Positions 15,501-23,085 are shown, counted from the first letter of the stretch. The stretch: DNA of 23,085 bases from an uncultured Lachnospiraceae bacterium (GCA_947564305.1 CANOBT010000087.1:1-23085); one strand, 5' to 3'. Notes: generated by a model from the sequence alone, not told the origin. Numbers and translations: made by a program.

Positions 15501-16361
15501 TTGAAAGTAGAGGTAGAGTTTACTTTGGGATTTCAGGAAACACATAAAAAAATCGATGACAGTATATCAAAAAAGCTGTATCAGATTAGAAGGCAGATTA
15601 GGCAATACAAAACAGGAGAGCGGATATTGTCTGCTGATTTTTATAAAATGGAAGAAGGAAATCCCCTGTTTAGGCAATGCGCTGAATTTGCAAAATGTTT
15701 TCCAGAGGAAATAGATTTGCAGATATATAGGCAAGAGGTTGAATATGTAGAAAACGATGTTGAGAAAGCGGTTGCATTTGTGCCTGATTTTACGAGTTAC
15801 TGGTGTCAGGAGTATGATGATATTTCGATGGAATATGAAGAGTGCAGATATTGTCATGCACATTTGAAAGAATTATCAAAAGCAGCATATATCAGGCCGC
15901 AGGGATTTGTAAAGAGGGAATCCGACCAATACGGGGTATTATGGGTGGACGGAGAGTATAAACGCTTTATGGCTTTGCCACGCTTGTATGATAAATTAAT
16001 TGCAGAAGGGATATCAGAGCAGTATTTCAGACCGGCATATTCAAAAAGTAAAAGAATCTTAGCATATGAATTTGTGAGTGACAGTGTTCTGCCTGAAAAA
16101 AGTTATGAAGATAGGAATTATTTTTTAAAGGCGCAATGTATGGTCTGCGGGGCATCTAACTATGAAGTGGATGAAAGGCAGCATTATTATGTTCCCAAAA
16201 CGATTTCCGAGGAGGGAGCATTGTGCTTGAAAGAAATCAGTAAGACCGCGGAATATTATCATCATCAGCCTAAAATGCTGATTAATAGAAAGATGCATGA
16301 TTTGATTAAGGAGTATGTTCCGTCAGCTCAGTTTTTTCCGGTATTTGTAAGGGAACCATAA
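15501..16361 (+). CDS. CxxC immunity-like family protein, copy 1
   Basis: TTG 15501 is supported by GGAGG seven bases before it. The 286-residue cytosolic protein starts with a strand (KVEVEFTLGF), then a charged helical region, then AVAFVPDFTSYWCQEYDD and YEECRYCHAH, with a second Cys pair at AQCMVCGAS. The two CxxC knuckles suggest one zinc site. A His/Tyr-rich stretch (ERQHYYVPKTISEEGALCLK) and a C-terminal helix with FFPVFV end it. Its family was not recognised. An intact relative follows, and broken ones lie at 6545 and 9353, so it multiplied inside this locus, as immunity genes often do. Confidence 0.65.
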   Translation: MKVEVEFTLGFQETHKKIDDSISKKLYQIRRQIRQYKTGERILSADFYKMEEGNPLFRQCAEFAKCFPEEIDLQIYRQEVEYVENDVEKAVAFVPDFTSYWCQEYDDISMEYEECRYCHAHLKELSKAAYIRPQGFVKRESDQYGVLWVDGEYKRFMALPRLYDKLIAEGISEQYFRPAYSKSKRILAYEFVSDSVLPEKSYEDRNYFLKAQCMVCGASNYEVDERQHYYVPKTISEEGALCLKEISKTAEYYHHQPKMLINRKMHDLIKEYVPSAQFFPVFVREP

Positions 16362-16573
16362 TACCTTGAACATATACGAAATGAAAAAGGCAAATGTAAC
16401 TGGGGATGCTTAAAATTTCAAACAAAATTATAGCATAGGATTATCCGAATTGTTTTTAGTATTAAAAATAAATATTTCTTTTTAGGGTAATGTCCATCAC
16501 TGCAATTAGGATAAAAGACGAGGAACATGTGATAAGAAAAAATAAAATGTCTGCATTTTAAAGGGTAATTAGA

Positions 16574-17416
16574 ATGGATGTAAAAGTTGAATTTAGTTTA
16601 TTATATGATGGCAAAGATAAAAGCATTAAAGCAGAATTGTTAAGACAGTTGGAAAAGCTGGATAAATATAAACAAAAGGAACAATTTATTGGAAACAATA
16701 TTTATTTGATTGATGAAAAATCAGATTTATACAATCAAATTGTCGGGTTCTGCGAAAACAATAAAAAAACGGTCAGATTTGTTGATTTTGGATTTGAAGT
16801 AAAAATCACAGATGCGGATAGAAGGAAAGCAGTAGCATTTATACCTCAATTCCCAATGGATTACTGCGAAGAATATGATGACATCACTTATGAGTATGAG
16901 GAATGTGAGTTTTGTTATTGTAATAGAAGAGCGGATGATTTGTTTCATGTGCAGCCAAAAGGATATATAAAGCGTTGCCGGGATGAATATGGCATGGCGG
17001 GAATTGACAGGGCTGGGGGAGAATTATTGCTGCTGCCTAAATTAGTTGAAGGACTAATTGATGGAGGGATACATAAAAAATATTTTGAGCCAGTGCTGAG
17101 TAAGAAAAAGAAAATCATGGGATATATCTATACGACAGACAATATTTTGCCGGAAGGTGCTTTAAAGGACTCGAATTATAGATATCTTGGCAAATGCCCT
17201 GTCTGCGGAGGGATAAAATTGAACAGAACAGAAAAACGGTACTGGTATCACCATAAAACAATAACAAGAGAGGCATTGCAATATTTGAAAGATGTAAACT
17301 TTACATATGAATTTTATGATGAGTATAGAACGATAGTAGTGAGCAAAAGAGTGGAAGAAATCATCAGCAAATATGTAAAAAATGCAGAATTTATTCCGAT
17401 ATTTCCTGAAAAATAG
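16574..17416 (+). CDS. CxxC immunity-like family protein, copy 2
   Basis: The 280-residue protein begins at ATG 16574 after AAGGG at 16561-16565. It keeps the family plan: N-terminal strand VKVEFSLLYD, helical part, RRKAVAFIPQFPMDYCEEYD, YEECEFCYCNRR, PKGYIKR, LLPKLVEGLIDGGIHKKYFEP, then GKCPVCGG and YWYHHKTITREALQYLKD. It is much closer to the broken 6545 copy than to 15501, so two lineages exist. No membrane segment is seen. The 212-base gap before it is AT-rich and no clear promoter was identified in it. Confidence 0.65.
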   Translation: MDVKVEFSLLYDGKDKSIKAELLRQLEKLDKYKQKEQFIGNNIYLIDEKSDLYNQIVGFCENNKKTVRFVDFGFEVKITDADRRKAVAFIPQFPMDYCEEYDDITYEYEECEFCYCNRRADDLFHVQPKGYIKRCRDEYGMAGIDRAGGELLLLPKLVEGLIDGGIHKKYFEPVLSKKKKIMGYIYTTDNILPEGALKDSNYRYLGKCPVCGGIKLNRTEKRYWYHHKTITREALQYLKDVNFTYEFYDEYRTIVVSKRVEEIISKYVKNAEFIPIFPEK

Positions 17417-17451
17417 ATACTTCGGAACTATTGCAAAAGGGTGACAGATGT

Positions 17452-17985
17452 ATGGAACACAGAGTTACAGGCAATGAAAGATGCCTGGCAGTCAAATATA
17501 GACCGGCAGTGTGGGCTTTGGCGTTTGCGGGAGTGCTGCTGATTATAGGGTTGTTTTGCTTTCTCATATTATACGGTTCTATAATGAAAGAGGGTACCGT
17601 TAAGTATAATATAACGTTTTATATTGATGGCGGCATATGTGCTAAAGATAAAATACAAGTTCAGTTCGAGGATGATTCTGACAATAAGGTCACGTCACAA
17701 TTGGCGGCAACAGAAGAAGGAGTGTATACAACCAGTAAGAATGCGGTATTGGGAATGACCGTACTCAATTTAAAAGGTAATATAAAAGATTTTGAGGCAA
17801 AGCTTATGCACTATAACAGCAATGAAACGGACGATATCATTGTTGACTGGAAGATCAATTGCATACAGGAAGACGGAAAATGGAGGGCCGAGCATACGGT
17901 AAACTGCAGGGAAGGGCGCAATGAGTATAAAGTACAGGATGCTTTTGATGCCGGGGAAGAGCAGGTGGTCTATTTAGGACCATAG
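17452..17985 (+). CDS. Single-pass membrane protein of unknown function
   Basis: ATG 17452 is preferred over an in-frame TTG at 17431 because AAGGGTG lies 8-14 bases upstream of the ATG. The 177-residue product has a short basic cytosolic end, one TM helix (ALAFAGVLLIIGLFCFLILY) and an outside domain of about 130 residues with alternating strands (YNITFYIDGGICAKDKIQVQ, EEGVYTTSKNAVLGMTVLNL, IIVDWKINCIQEDGKWRAEH). An Ig-like or small beta fold is likely. I do not recognise the family. It is followed after 28 bases by the peptidase gene. Confidence 0.6.
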   Translation: MEHRVTGNERCLAVKYRPAVWALAFAGVLLIIGLFCFLILYGSIMKEGTVKYNITFYIDGGICAKDKIQVQFEDDSDNKVTSQLAATEEGVYTTSKNAVLGMTVLNLKGNIKDFEAKLMHYNSNETDDIIVDWKINCIQEDGKWRAEHTVNCREGRNEYKVQDAFDAGEEQVVYLGP

Positions 17986-18013
17986 GAGAGAATGTTTAGA
18001 AAGGGCAAAAGAT

Positions 18014-18940
18014 ATGACAAAGCTTACAGATGAGATCATCAAAAATTTTCAGGTACGGAAGACAAAAAAACAGAAGACGGAATTTATTGAGCTGATGAGG
18101 GCGCACTTCCCGGAGATGCGGGTTGAGAGCGGCGGTTTCTTAAAGTGCCGGAATCTCGTGATTGGGGATGTGGAGAGCGCGAAAGTGGTGTTTGGCGCGC
18201 ATTATGATACCGCCCCGGCGCTGCCGGTTCCTAATCTGGTGTTTCCGAAGAATCTGCTTTTCTTTGTTTTGTGGCAATTTCTTATTGTACTGCCGATGGT
18301 ATTTTTTATGCTGGTTGTGGGAATCACGGTATTAGTTCTGACGGATAGTATTTTGCTCTATTGCCTGTCTGCGGCAGCGGTCTGGGTTCTGTTTTGCTGG
18401 CTTTTGCTGGGCGGGAAGGCAAACCGGCATACGGCGAACGACAATACTTCAGGAGTTGTCACGCTCTGCGAGGCAATGAAACGGATGGGGACGGATGGTT
18501 TCCGGGATGCGGCATTTGTATTTTTTGACCAGGAGGAGACGGGGCTTTGGGGTTCGCTACTATTCATGAAAACCCATAGGGAAACCATGAAAGAAAAGCT
18601 GCTGGTGAATTTTGACTGTGTTTCGGACGGGGATTATTTTTTGCTCGTCAGTAATAAGAGAGCCAGGGAGCGGTACGAAAGTGCGCTCAGGAGGGCATTT
18701 CCAGGCGTGGAGGGCAAACATGTGCGGTTTGAGAAATCATTTGCGACGCTCTTTCCTTCCGACCAGATACGCTTTCCGTGCTCCGTGGGGGTAATCGCGC
18801 TGAAAAGGAAATGGTTTCTGGGGCTGTATCTGGATAAAATACATACAAAACATGACACGGTATTTCAGGAAGAAAATATAACGTATTTTGCGGAGAGCAT
18901 ATGCCGCCTCTGCGATATTGCGGGAGAAGCGGGGAAATAG
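18014..18940 (+). CDS. M28-type zinc metallopeptidase with membrane hairpin
   Basis: The 308-residue protein has the full M28 aminopeptidase signature: GAHYDT (ligand H63, catalytic-site D65), TANDNTSG (bridging D143), FFDQEETG (general base E174, ligand E175), NFDCVSDG (D201) and IHTKHDT (ligand H277). Between the first two motifs lie two hydrophobic helices (about 81-109 and 112-133), so the enzyme is probably held on the membrane, with the active site most simply on the cytosolic side. No signal peptide is present. The expected reaction is removal of N-terminal residues from peptides; the substrate is unknown. AAAGGG sits 9 bases before ATG 18014. Codon use and GC are closer to housekeeping genes than those of the upstream module genes. 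Confidence 0.85.
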   Translation: MTKLTDEIIKNFQVRKTKKQKTEFIELMRAHFPEMRVESGGFLKCRNLVIGDVESAKVVFGAHYDTAPALPVPNLVFPKNLLFFVLWQFLIVLPMVFFMLVVGITVLVLTDSILLYCLSAAAVWVLFCWLLLGGKANRHTANDNTSGVVTLCEAMKRMGTDGFRDAAFVFFDQEETGLWGSLLFMKTHRETMKEKLLVNFDCVSDGDYFLLVSNKRARERYESALRRAFPGVEGKHVRFEKSFATLFPSDQIRFPCSVGVIALKRKWFLGLYLDKIHTKHDTVFQEENITYFAESICRLCDIAGEAGK

Positions 18941-18993
18941 CATGAAAAAATAGAACTTGAAGGCAAATGATTTTAAAATGGAGGAGAATCTAT

Positions 18994-19554
18994 ATGAACA
19001 ATCTTTTATATGAAAAATTAGTACAGTTATCAGAGGACAGGCGGTTGGTATCTCTATATATGGAAGGGGATACGGAGACATTTTATGCGGGATACATATT
19101 AGGGATCAATGAGGACAATATTTTATTTGAGCATATTACCCCGTATGGAAAATATGACGGATATATCTTACAGCGGACTTCAAATGTCTGCCGGGTAGGA
19201 TATGATGAGATTTATCTGAAGAAAATCGAAAAGTTAAATGCTTTTGAGCCAAAGAAACATAAATCTATAAAAGTAGACGAAAGCAATCTGGCGGTTTCGC
19301 TTTTGAATGTGGCCATGGAAAATAACTGGGTCGTATCTCTGGAGCTGGATAAAAGTGATTTGGATGATGTGAAGGGATATGTGATAAGAGTGGATTCGGA
19401 TAATACAGTTGTGAAACAGCTTACAGACGAAGGGCAGTATGACGGAGAGACTTATTTTGATACATATGATATTACAAGCATGGAATGTGATACCCAGAAA
19501 AACCAAAGCATTAAGATACTCGCGGAAGAGGGCGGAGAGCAAAGGCAGATATGA
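18994..19554 (+). CDS. Duplicated small-domain protein of unknown function
   Basis: ATG 18994 is chosen for GGAGGAG centred 8-10 bases upstream; an in-frame ATG at 18967 overlaps nothing useful. The 186-residue product contains two related units: residues 16-80 (AGYILGINEDNILFEHITPY, GKYDGY) and 112-175 (KGYVIRVDSDNTVVKQLTDE, GQYDGE). Each reads as a five-strand, Sm-like barrel: ..G.(I/V)..(D/E)DN.......T..G.YDG. No membrane segment occurs. The role is unknown. Its stop overlaps the next start (ATGA), so it is coupled to the shrunken GtrA gene. Confidence 0.65.
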   Translation: MNNLLYEKLVQLSEDRRLVSLYMEGDTETFYAGYILGINEDNILFEHITPYGKYDGYILQRTSNVCRVGYDEIYLKKIEKLNAFEPKKHKSIKVDESNLAVSLLNVAMENNWVVSLELDKSDLDDVKGYVIRVDSDNTVVKQLTDEGQYDGETYFDTYDITSMECDTQKNQSIKILAEEGGEQRQI

Positions 19555-19733
19555 AAAAAATAGTAGATTGGGTGACAATTAAATTCTTGATTGTGGGAGT
19601 TATCAATATCGGAAGTATCGTAAGCTTTTTCCTGAATAAGTATTTTACGTTTAAGAGCGGGAAAAGCCTGTTTGTAGCGTTCAATTACTTTGGGCAGAGG
19701 TTTTTGGTGTTCCGGAAGGATTATTGTGTATAA
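19551..19733 (+). pseudogene. GtrA-family flippase shrunk by in-frame deletions
   Basis: The 60-residue frame strings together three recognisable pieces of a GtrA-type polyprenyl-phosphate-sugar flippase: the start KFLIVGVIN, the middle GSIVSFFLNKYFTFKS, and the end FVAFNYFGQRFLVFR. Such proteins are usually about 130 residues with four TM helices. Here the stretch between the first two pieces and the stretch between the last two are missing, yet the frame is kept. It is unlikely to work as a flippase. The overlap with the preceding stop would still allow translation. Confidence 0.8.
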
Positions 19734-19738
19734 CAACA

Positions 19739-19768
19739 TTGATAATTGTGTAATTAGTGTGTTATAGT
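19739..19768 (+). promoter_or_regulatory. Probable sigma-A promoter
   Basis: TTGATA (19739-19744) and TATAGT (19763-19768) are 18 bases apart, with a TGT extended -10 element. It would drive the small fragment and the secreted BIG2 gene downstream. Confidence 0.5.
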
Positions 19769-19770
19769 AA

Positions 19771-19947
19771 ATACAAATTAATAAGGAAGAACTTCCTGCA
19801 CCATCAGATCAGGTGGCTGCTATTGAAAAAGCAAAGCAGGATGCGGAGGATATTGATTTTTCTAAAGGTATTTTGACGTATATAGATGTTGGCTCTTCTG
19901 AGTACAGAAAAAAAGTTGATACAAAAACAATATATCAAAATAAATAA
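19771..19947 (+). pseudogene. Headless C-terminal protein fragment
   Basis: The frame opens after TAA 19768-19770 with no start codon and ends at TAA 19945-19947. It reads LPAPSDQVAAIEKAKQDAED, then FSKGILTYIDVGSSEYRKKV, a hydrophilic text of coding character. It appears to be the 3' end of a gene whose beginning was lost. The family was not recognised. Confidence 0.4.
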
Positions 19948-19968
19948 GTGACACGGAGGATGAGCACC

Positions 19969-21489
19969 ATGAGAGGGAAGAGAACATATTGGGAAATACT
20001 TAGACATGCGTTGGTTCTGGCAGTATTTGTTCTTGCAATGACAGCGGCATGTCCGGAGACGGTACAGGCGGCGGGAGCTAAGAAGGTCAAGTCTGTATCC
20101 GTAAAGATTGGAAAGAAGAAGGTGACTAAAAGGACTTACTCTTTGCAGAAGGGAAAGACAGCAGTCTTAAAAGTGAAGGCCAGTCCGGCGAAAGCTAAAA
20201 AGTCAGTAAAATATAAAAGCAGCAACAAGAAGATAGTTGCAGTTAGCAAAAAAGGAAAGATTCGGGCAAAAAAGAAAGGGACTGCCAGGATTACTATTAC
20301 GGTTAAAGGGAAAAACGGAAAGAAAAAGACGACGTGGGTAAAGATAAAAGTAAAGGCAGCGGGTGCTGCAAATGCTTCGGGTTCCCATGTGCATAAGTGG
20401 AAATATACGCATACGAAAGCTAAAGATGGTTATGCGTGTAATGGCTGCGGAAACGATGTCACAGATTGGGATGACATGTATGCATGTTGCGGCGGATGGC
20501 ATACGCACCAGTGGTGGAATTATCCAAGTGTAGATGAATGCATGGTATGCGGGAAAAAGCAGCATCGGCATATATGGGGATGGACGGCTCCTGTTTATTC
20601 TTCAGGAACGGATAAAGTTTTGGAACGGGATTACTGGGTATGCATAGGATGCGGGAATGTCAGTCTGGATGGAACGAATACCTGCAGGGAGTACTATTAT
20701 TATCCGTTTAAAGGGAAGGCGAGAGCCAATATAACAGATCACTGGAGCACCGGATATGATTTTTCAAAAGATAATATTACAGAAGTGGTACAAGAAACAC
20801 TTCCCAGAGGAGATCTTACTGAATTACAGAATATAGGGATTGATCATAAAAACAGTATCGGTCTGCGCGAGAATCTTGTTGTCGGTGAAAGTGTCCAGAT
20901 GAAAGTGGCATATACTCCTGCTAATACAAAAACCAAGGGTGTAGTGTGGAAGAGCAATAACCCGAAAGTCGTATCTGTGGATCCAAATGGAAATGCAAAG
21001 GCTGTAGGTCCGGGTAAAGCGACAGTCACCGTCTCAAGTACAAGCGGTCTCTGCCGAGATGATACCTATGATTTTGTAGTTACAGAAACGAAAGAAGGCG
21101 GGATCGAAGATGTATGGTTTATTGTAAATGGAGAGATTGTCAGGAATAATGAAGAAATCACATTAGAGGAAGGGGTCTGGAGTTCAGGGCGGAAAATGCC
21201 AAATCATTATATGGTCCAGGTACAAACTTCACCTTCACCTGCCAGATATCTTGTGAGATATGGAACGATGGAAGACGAACAGTTTGCCTCAGAGGATAAG
21301 TATAATAATAATTATGTTGCAGCTCAAGGGGGACCAATCGAGGCAGGCGGTATAAATAAATGGATTACAGCCGAAGATACAACATGTAAAATATATACTA
21401 TGGATGCAGGTACATGTGTCATGTCCGCCAATGTCAAAGACCCTTATGGGCAGCAGATTGATTTAAGGATAACGATAAGAGTAGAATAA
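19969..21489 (+). CDS. Secreted BIG2/Cys-rich surface protein
   Basis: ATG 19969 is chosen for GGAGG (19955-19959) 9 bases upstream. The signal peptide spans about 1-34 (helix LVLAVFVLAMTAA, cleavage near VQA/AG). Residues 38-130 form a very Lys-rich BIG2-type Ig domain (KYKSSNKKIVAVSKKGKIRA, KKGTARITITVKG). A Cys/His/Trp-rich middle follows with CNGCG (157-160), CC (173-174), CMVCG (191-194) and CIGCG (225-228), likely one or two metal or disulfide knuckles. A second BIG2 domain (about 295-380) has VVWKSNNPKVVSVDPNGNAK. The C-terminal 120 residues are strand-rich and unassigned. No LPXTG or TM anchor is seen, so charge-based wall binding is possible. The extreme Lys content suggests attachment to acidic polymers, an inference only. 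Confidence 0.75.
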   Translation: MRGKRTYWEILRHALVLAVFVLAMTAACPETVQAAGAKKVKSVSVKIGKKKVTKRTYSLQKGKTAVLKVKASPAKAKKSVKYKSSNKKIVAVSKKGKIRAKKKGTARITITVKGKNGKKKTTWVKIKVKAAGAANASGSHVHKWKYTHTKAKDGYACNGCGNDVTDWDDMYACCGGWHTHQWWNYPSVDECMVCGKKQHRHIWGWTAPVYSSGTDKVLERDYWVCIGCGNVSLDGTNTCREYYYYPFKGKARANITDHWSTGYDFSKDNITEVVQETLPRGDLTELQNIGIDHKNSIGLRENLVVGESVQMKVAYTPANTKTKGVVWKSNNPKVVSVDPNGNAKAVGPGKATVTVSSTSGLCRDDTYDFVVTETKEGGIEDVWFIVNGEIVRNNEEITLEEGVWSSGRKMPNHYMVQVQTSPSPARYLVRYGTMEDEQFASEDKYNNNYVAAQGGPIEAGGINKWITAEDTTCKIYTMDAGTCVMSANVKDPYGQQIDLRITIRVE

Positions 21490-21504
21490 TTACCTGATAA
21501 ATTG

Positions 21505-21533
21505 TGTACATTATTCAAAAGCTCTGCTATAAT
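21505..21533 (+). promoter_or_regulatory. Sigma-A promoter of the SDR gene
   Basis: TATAAT at 21528-21533 is preceded by TGC (extended -10). TGTACA at 21505-21510 lies 17 bases upstream as a weaker -35. The start codon is 52 bases further on. Confidence 0.7.
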
Positions 21534-21585
21534 TATCTATTAAGAAATAAATGAACGGACTGTGAAGTCAGAAGGAGGTCAAGAA

Positions 21586-22329
21586 GTGTTAAAAGGAAAG
21601 ATAGCAGTTGTAACCGGCGGAACTAGAGGAATTGGATATTCGATTGTAAAAAAATATCTGGAAAATGGGGCGAAAGTAGTATTGTTTGGCTCAAGAGCAG
21701 AGACCGTGGAGAAAGCGCTTGCTTCACTGAAGGCTGAGAATGGGGACTGGGAAGTCAGCGGGGATTATCCGAATCTGAAGGATGCAAAGTCTGTGGAGGA
21801 AGCTATTGGAAAAGTAAAAGAAAAGTATGGGCGGATCGACATTCTTGTGAACAATGCAGGTGTATCTGACAGCAAAAAGATTGAGGATTATACATCGGAA
21901 CATTTTGCAAATATCATGCAATTGAATGTCAATGCGATCATGAATGCGGTCATGCCTGCTGTAAAGATCATGAAAGAGCAAGGCGGCGGCTGTATCCTCA
22001 ATACCAGTTCCATGGTAAGTATCTGCGGACAGCCCAGCGGCGTAGCATATCCCACAAGCAAATCTGCCGTAAACGGCCTGACATGGTCGCTGGCAAGGGA
22101 GCTTGGACCAAGCGGTATCCGTGTGAATGCTGTAGCTCCTGGAATTACAAAGACAGATATGGTGGCAGCACTTCCGGAGCAGATGATCAAACCGCTGATC
22201 AATGCCATTCCAATCCGCAGGATTGGCGAGCCGGAGGATATTGCAAATGCATTCCTGTTCCTTGCCAGCGATATGGCCAGCTATGTAACAGGAGAAATCT
22301 TATCTGTAGACGGTGCGATGAGATCATAG
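21586..22329 (+). CDS. Short-chain dehydrogenase/reductase (SDR)
   Basis: GTG 21586 is chosen for a perfect AGGAGG seven bases upstream. The 247-residue length is that of classical SDRs. Cofactor motif TGGTRGIG (10-17), NNAG (89-92), catalytic N114, S142, Y155 and K159 (YPTSK) and the APG motif are all present. GSR after the second strand favours NADP(H) over NAD(H), tentatively. The overall text (GGTRGIG, VLFGSRAE, VTGEILSVDGA) resembles FabG-like and hydroxysteroid-dehydrogenase SDRs of gut clostridia, so a sterol or bile-acid substrate is possible but not shown. It has its own promoter and terminator and seems independent of the toxin locus. Confidence 0.9.
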   Translation: MLKGKIAVVTGGTRGIGYSIVKKYLENGAKVVLFGSRAETVEKALASLKAENGDWEVSGDYPNLKDAKSVEEAIGKVKEKYGRIDILVNNAGVSDSKKIEDYTSEHFANIMQLNVNAIMNAVMPAVKIMKEQGGGCILNTSSMVSICGQPSGVAYPTSKSAVNGLTWSLARELGPSGIRVNAVAPGITKTDMVAALPEQMIKPLINAIPIRRIGEPEDIANAFLFLASDMASYVTGEILSVDGAMRS

Positions 22330-22338
22330 CCCAAAAAG

Positions 22339-22396
22339 ATGAGGGTGCAGCAAGATGCAGGACTTCCACAATCCAGGCATCTTACTTCACCCTCAT
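22339..22396. terminator. Bidirectional intrinsic terminator
   Basis: Arms 22339-22358 and 22377-22396 pair at 18 of 20 positions (ATGAGGGTG with CACCCTCAT, plus AAGATGC with GCATCTT). TTTCTTTGTTTTT follows on the plus strand and an AAAAA run precedes for the minus strand. It separates the convergent SDR and DegV genes. Confidence 0.85.
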
Positions 22397-22406
22397 TTCT
22401 TTGTTT

Positions 22407-23069
22407 TTATTCGGTTTCCTTTGCGACATATACGATACCGAAAGCGCCGGTTCCGATATGAGTACCGATGATCGGACCGATGCCTCGTACTTTCGGAGAT
22501 TCAAGATTCAACCCGTTTTTTTGGAGCATATGTAAAAATGCTGCGCAATTTTTCTGGTCATAAGCATAGAGAAGATATAAAGGACAATCCATGTCCGGAG
22601 CATCAGCCATTGTAAGCTTCGCTACCTGTTTGCACGCATGGCGGATTCCCATCTGTTTGCCGCAGAGAGAAACATTGCCCTCCGGTGTAAATGTAATGAT
22701 CGGTTTTAAGTTGGCAAGGTTTCCTAAAGCAGCGGATGTCTTAGATAGTCTGCCGCCTTTGGCAAGATATTCTAAAGTGTCAAGCCCGGCAAAAAGACGA
22801 AGCCTGGGTCTTAAGTTTTCTACTTCGTTTACAATCTCCTGTGCACTGCGTCCGGCATCCCTAAGCTTTACTGCACGGTCAACTAAGATACGCATTCCGA
22901 GAGTGGCAATTTTACTGTCGACGATGAAAATATTTTCATAATCGGCCATGCTTTTTGCCAGGACCGCGTTCTGAAAAGTGCCGCTCAACGCGCTGGAAAT
23001 AAGTATGGCAATTACACTGTCTCCGGCTTCCTTTGTTGGTGTCCCCATAAATCCCTTCCAGACGGTCAA
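22407..23069 (-). CDS. DegV-family fatty-acid-binding protein, partial
   Basis: The 220-residue minus-strand frame has DegV features: ISSALSGTFQNA (lipid headgroup Ser region), DSKIATLGMRILVDRA, DTLEYLAKGGRLSK, ANLKPIITF and the C-terminal GTHIGTGAFGIVYV. DegV proteins bind a fatty acid, and in Firmicutes such proteins (FakB) present it to the FakA kinase. Family members are about 280 residues, so the N-terminal part lies beyond the window. However, the frame closes at a TGA just upstream (23070-23072), while another frame stays open to the window edge with plausible text (HQQAVIDRLEGIY). A frameshift near 23040 is therefore likely, and TTG 23069 is not a credible start. Confidence 0.85.
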   Translation of the reverse strand: MTVWKGFMGTPTKEAGDSVIAILISSALSGTFQNAVLAKSMADYENIFIVDSKIATLGMRILVDRAVKLRDAGRSAQEIVNEVENLRPRLRLFAGLDTLEYLAKGGRLSKTSAALGNLANLKPIITFTPEGNVSLCGKQMGIRHACKQVAKLTMADAPDMDCPLYLLYAYDQKNCAAFLHMLQKNGLNLESPKVRGIGPIIGTHIGTGAFGIVYVAKETE

Positions 23070-23085
23070 TCACTGCCTGCTGGTG

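Noticed and set aside
22591..22941. Plus-strand frame over the DegV gene
   Set aside because: It is the antisense of conserved DegV motifs and has no ribosome site.
1..23085. CRISPR arrays, tRNA or rRNA genes
   Set aside because: No regularly spaced short repeats, cloverleaf-like sequences or conserved rRNA stretches were seen on either strand by eye.

Overview
The window looks like an accessory locus from a gut Firmicute of the Lachnospiraceae/Clostridia type. The evidence is moderate to low GC with AT-rich genes, AGGAG-type ribosome binding sites with some TTG and GTG starts, a Lys-rich BIG2 (Ig-like) surface protein, a DegV protein, and Rhs proteins without any type VI secretion genes. 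The genus cannot be fixed from the sequence. No rRNA, tRNA, CRISPR array or transposase was seen.

Region 1 (1-7.6 kb) is a reservoir of Rhs polymorphic-toxin tips. Two long Rhs C-terminal cassettes (53-2255 and about 3315-4937) share a 1 kb near-identical GC-rich Rhs core, then switch at a VDPSGH motif to unrelated AT-rich toxin ends. Neither has a convincing start codon, so they read as orphan (displaced) cassettes. Each is followed by an ankyrin-repeat gene, the likely immunity partner; the second is membrane anchored. Broken pieces follow: an Rhs scrap (6084-6234), a frameshifted and truncated CxxC protein (6545-7145), and a Lys-rich toxin tail with an in-frame amber codon (7215-7583).

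Region 2 (7.6-18 kb) is mostly small AT-rich genes of immunity or accessory type. They include a short immunity-like protein (7664), one cytoplasmic and three membrane-anchored proteins that look beta-propeller-like (8205, 9480 and the tandem pair 12729/14025), a second immunity remnant (10410), an in-frame chimera of Rhs core and ankyrin repeats (to 11359), a helical protein and a six-TM protein (11470, 12087), two intact copies of the CxxC family (15501, 16574), and a single-TM protein (17452). A hairpin sits between modules at 3265, 7607 and 11371. At the first two places hairpin, ribosome site and start codon are conserved together, although the genes that follow differ.

Region 3 (18-23 kb) returns toward ordinary chromosomal genes: an M28-type metallopeptidase with a membrane hairpin, a duplicated-domain protein, a GtrA flippase shrunk to 60 residues, a secreted BIG2/Cys-rich protein, an SDR oxidoreductase with its own promoter, a strong bidirectional terminator, and a convergent DegV gene that runs off the window and appears frameshifted near the edge.

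Taken together the locus records repeated gain, recombination and decay of toxin/immunity modules. The GC-rich Rhs core supplies homology for tip exchange, and a line of intact and broken immunity genes remains behind.
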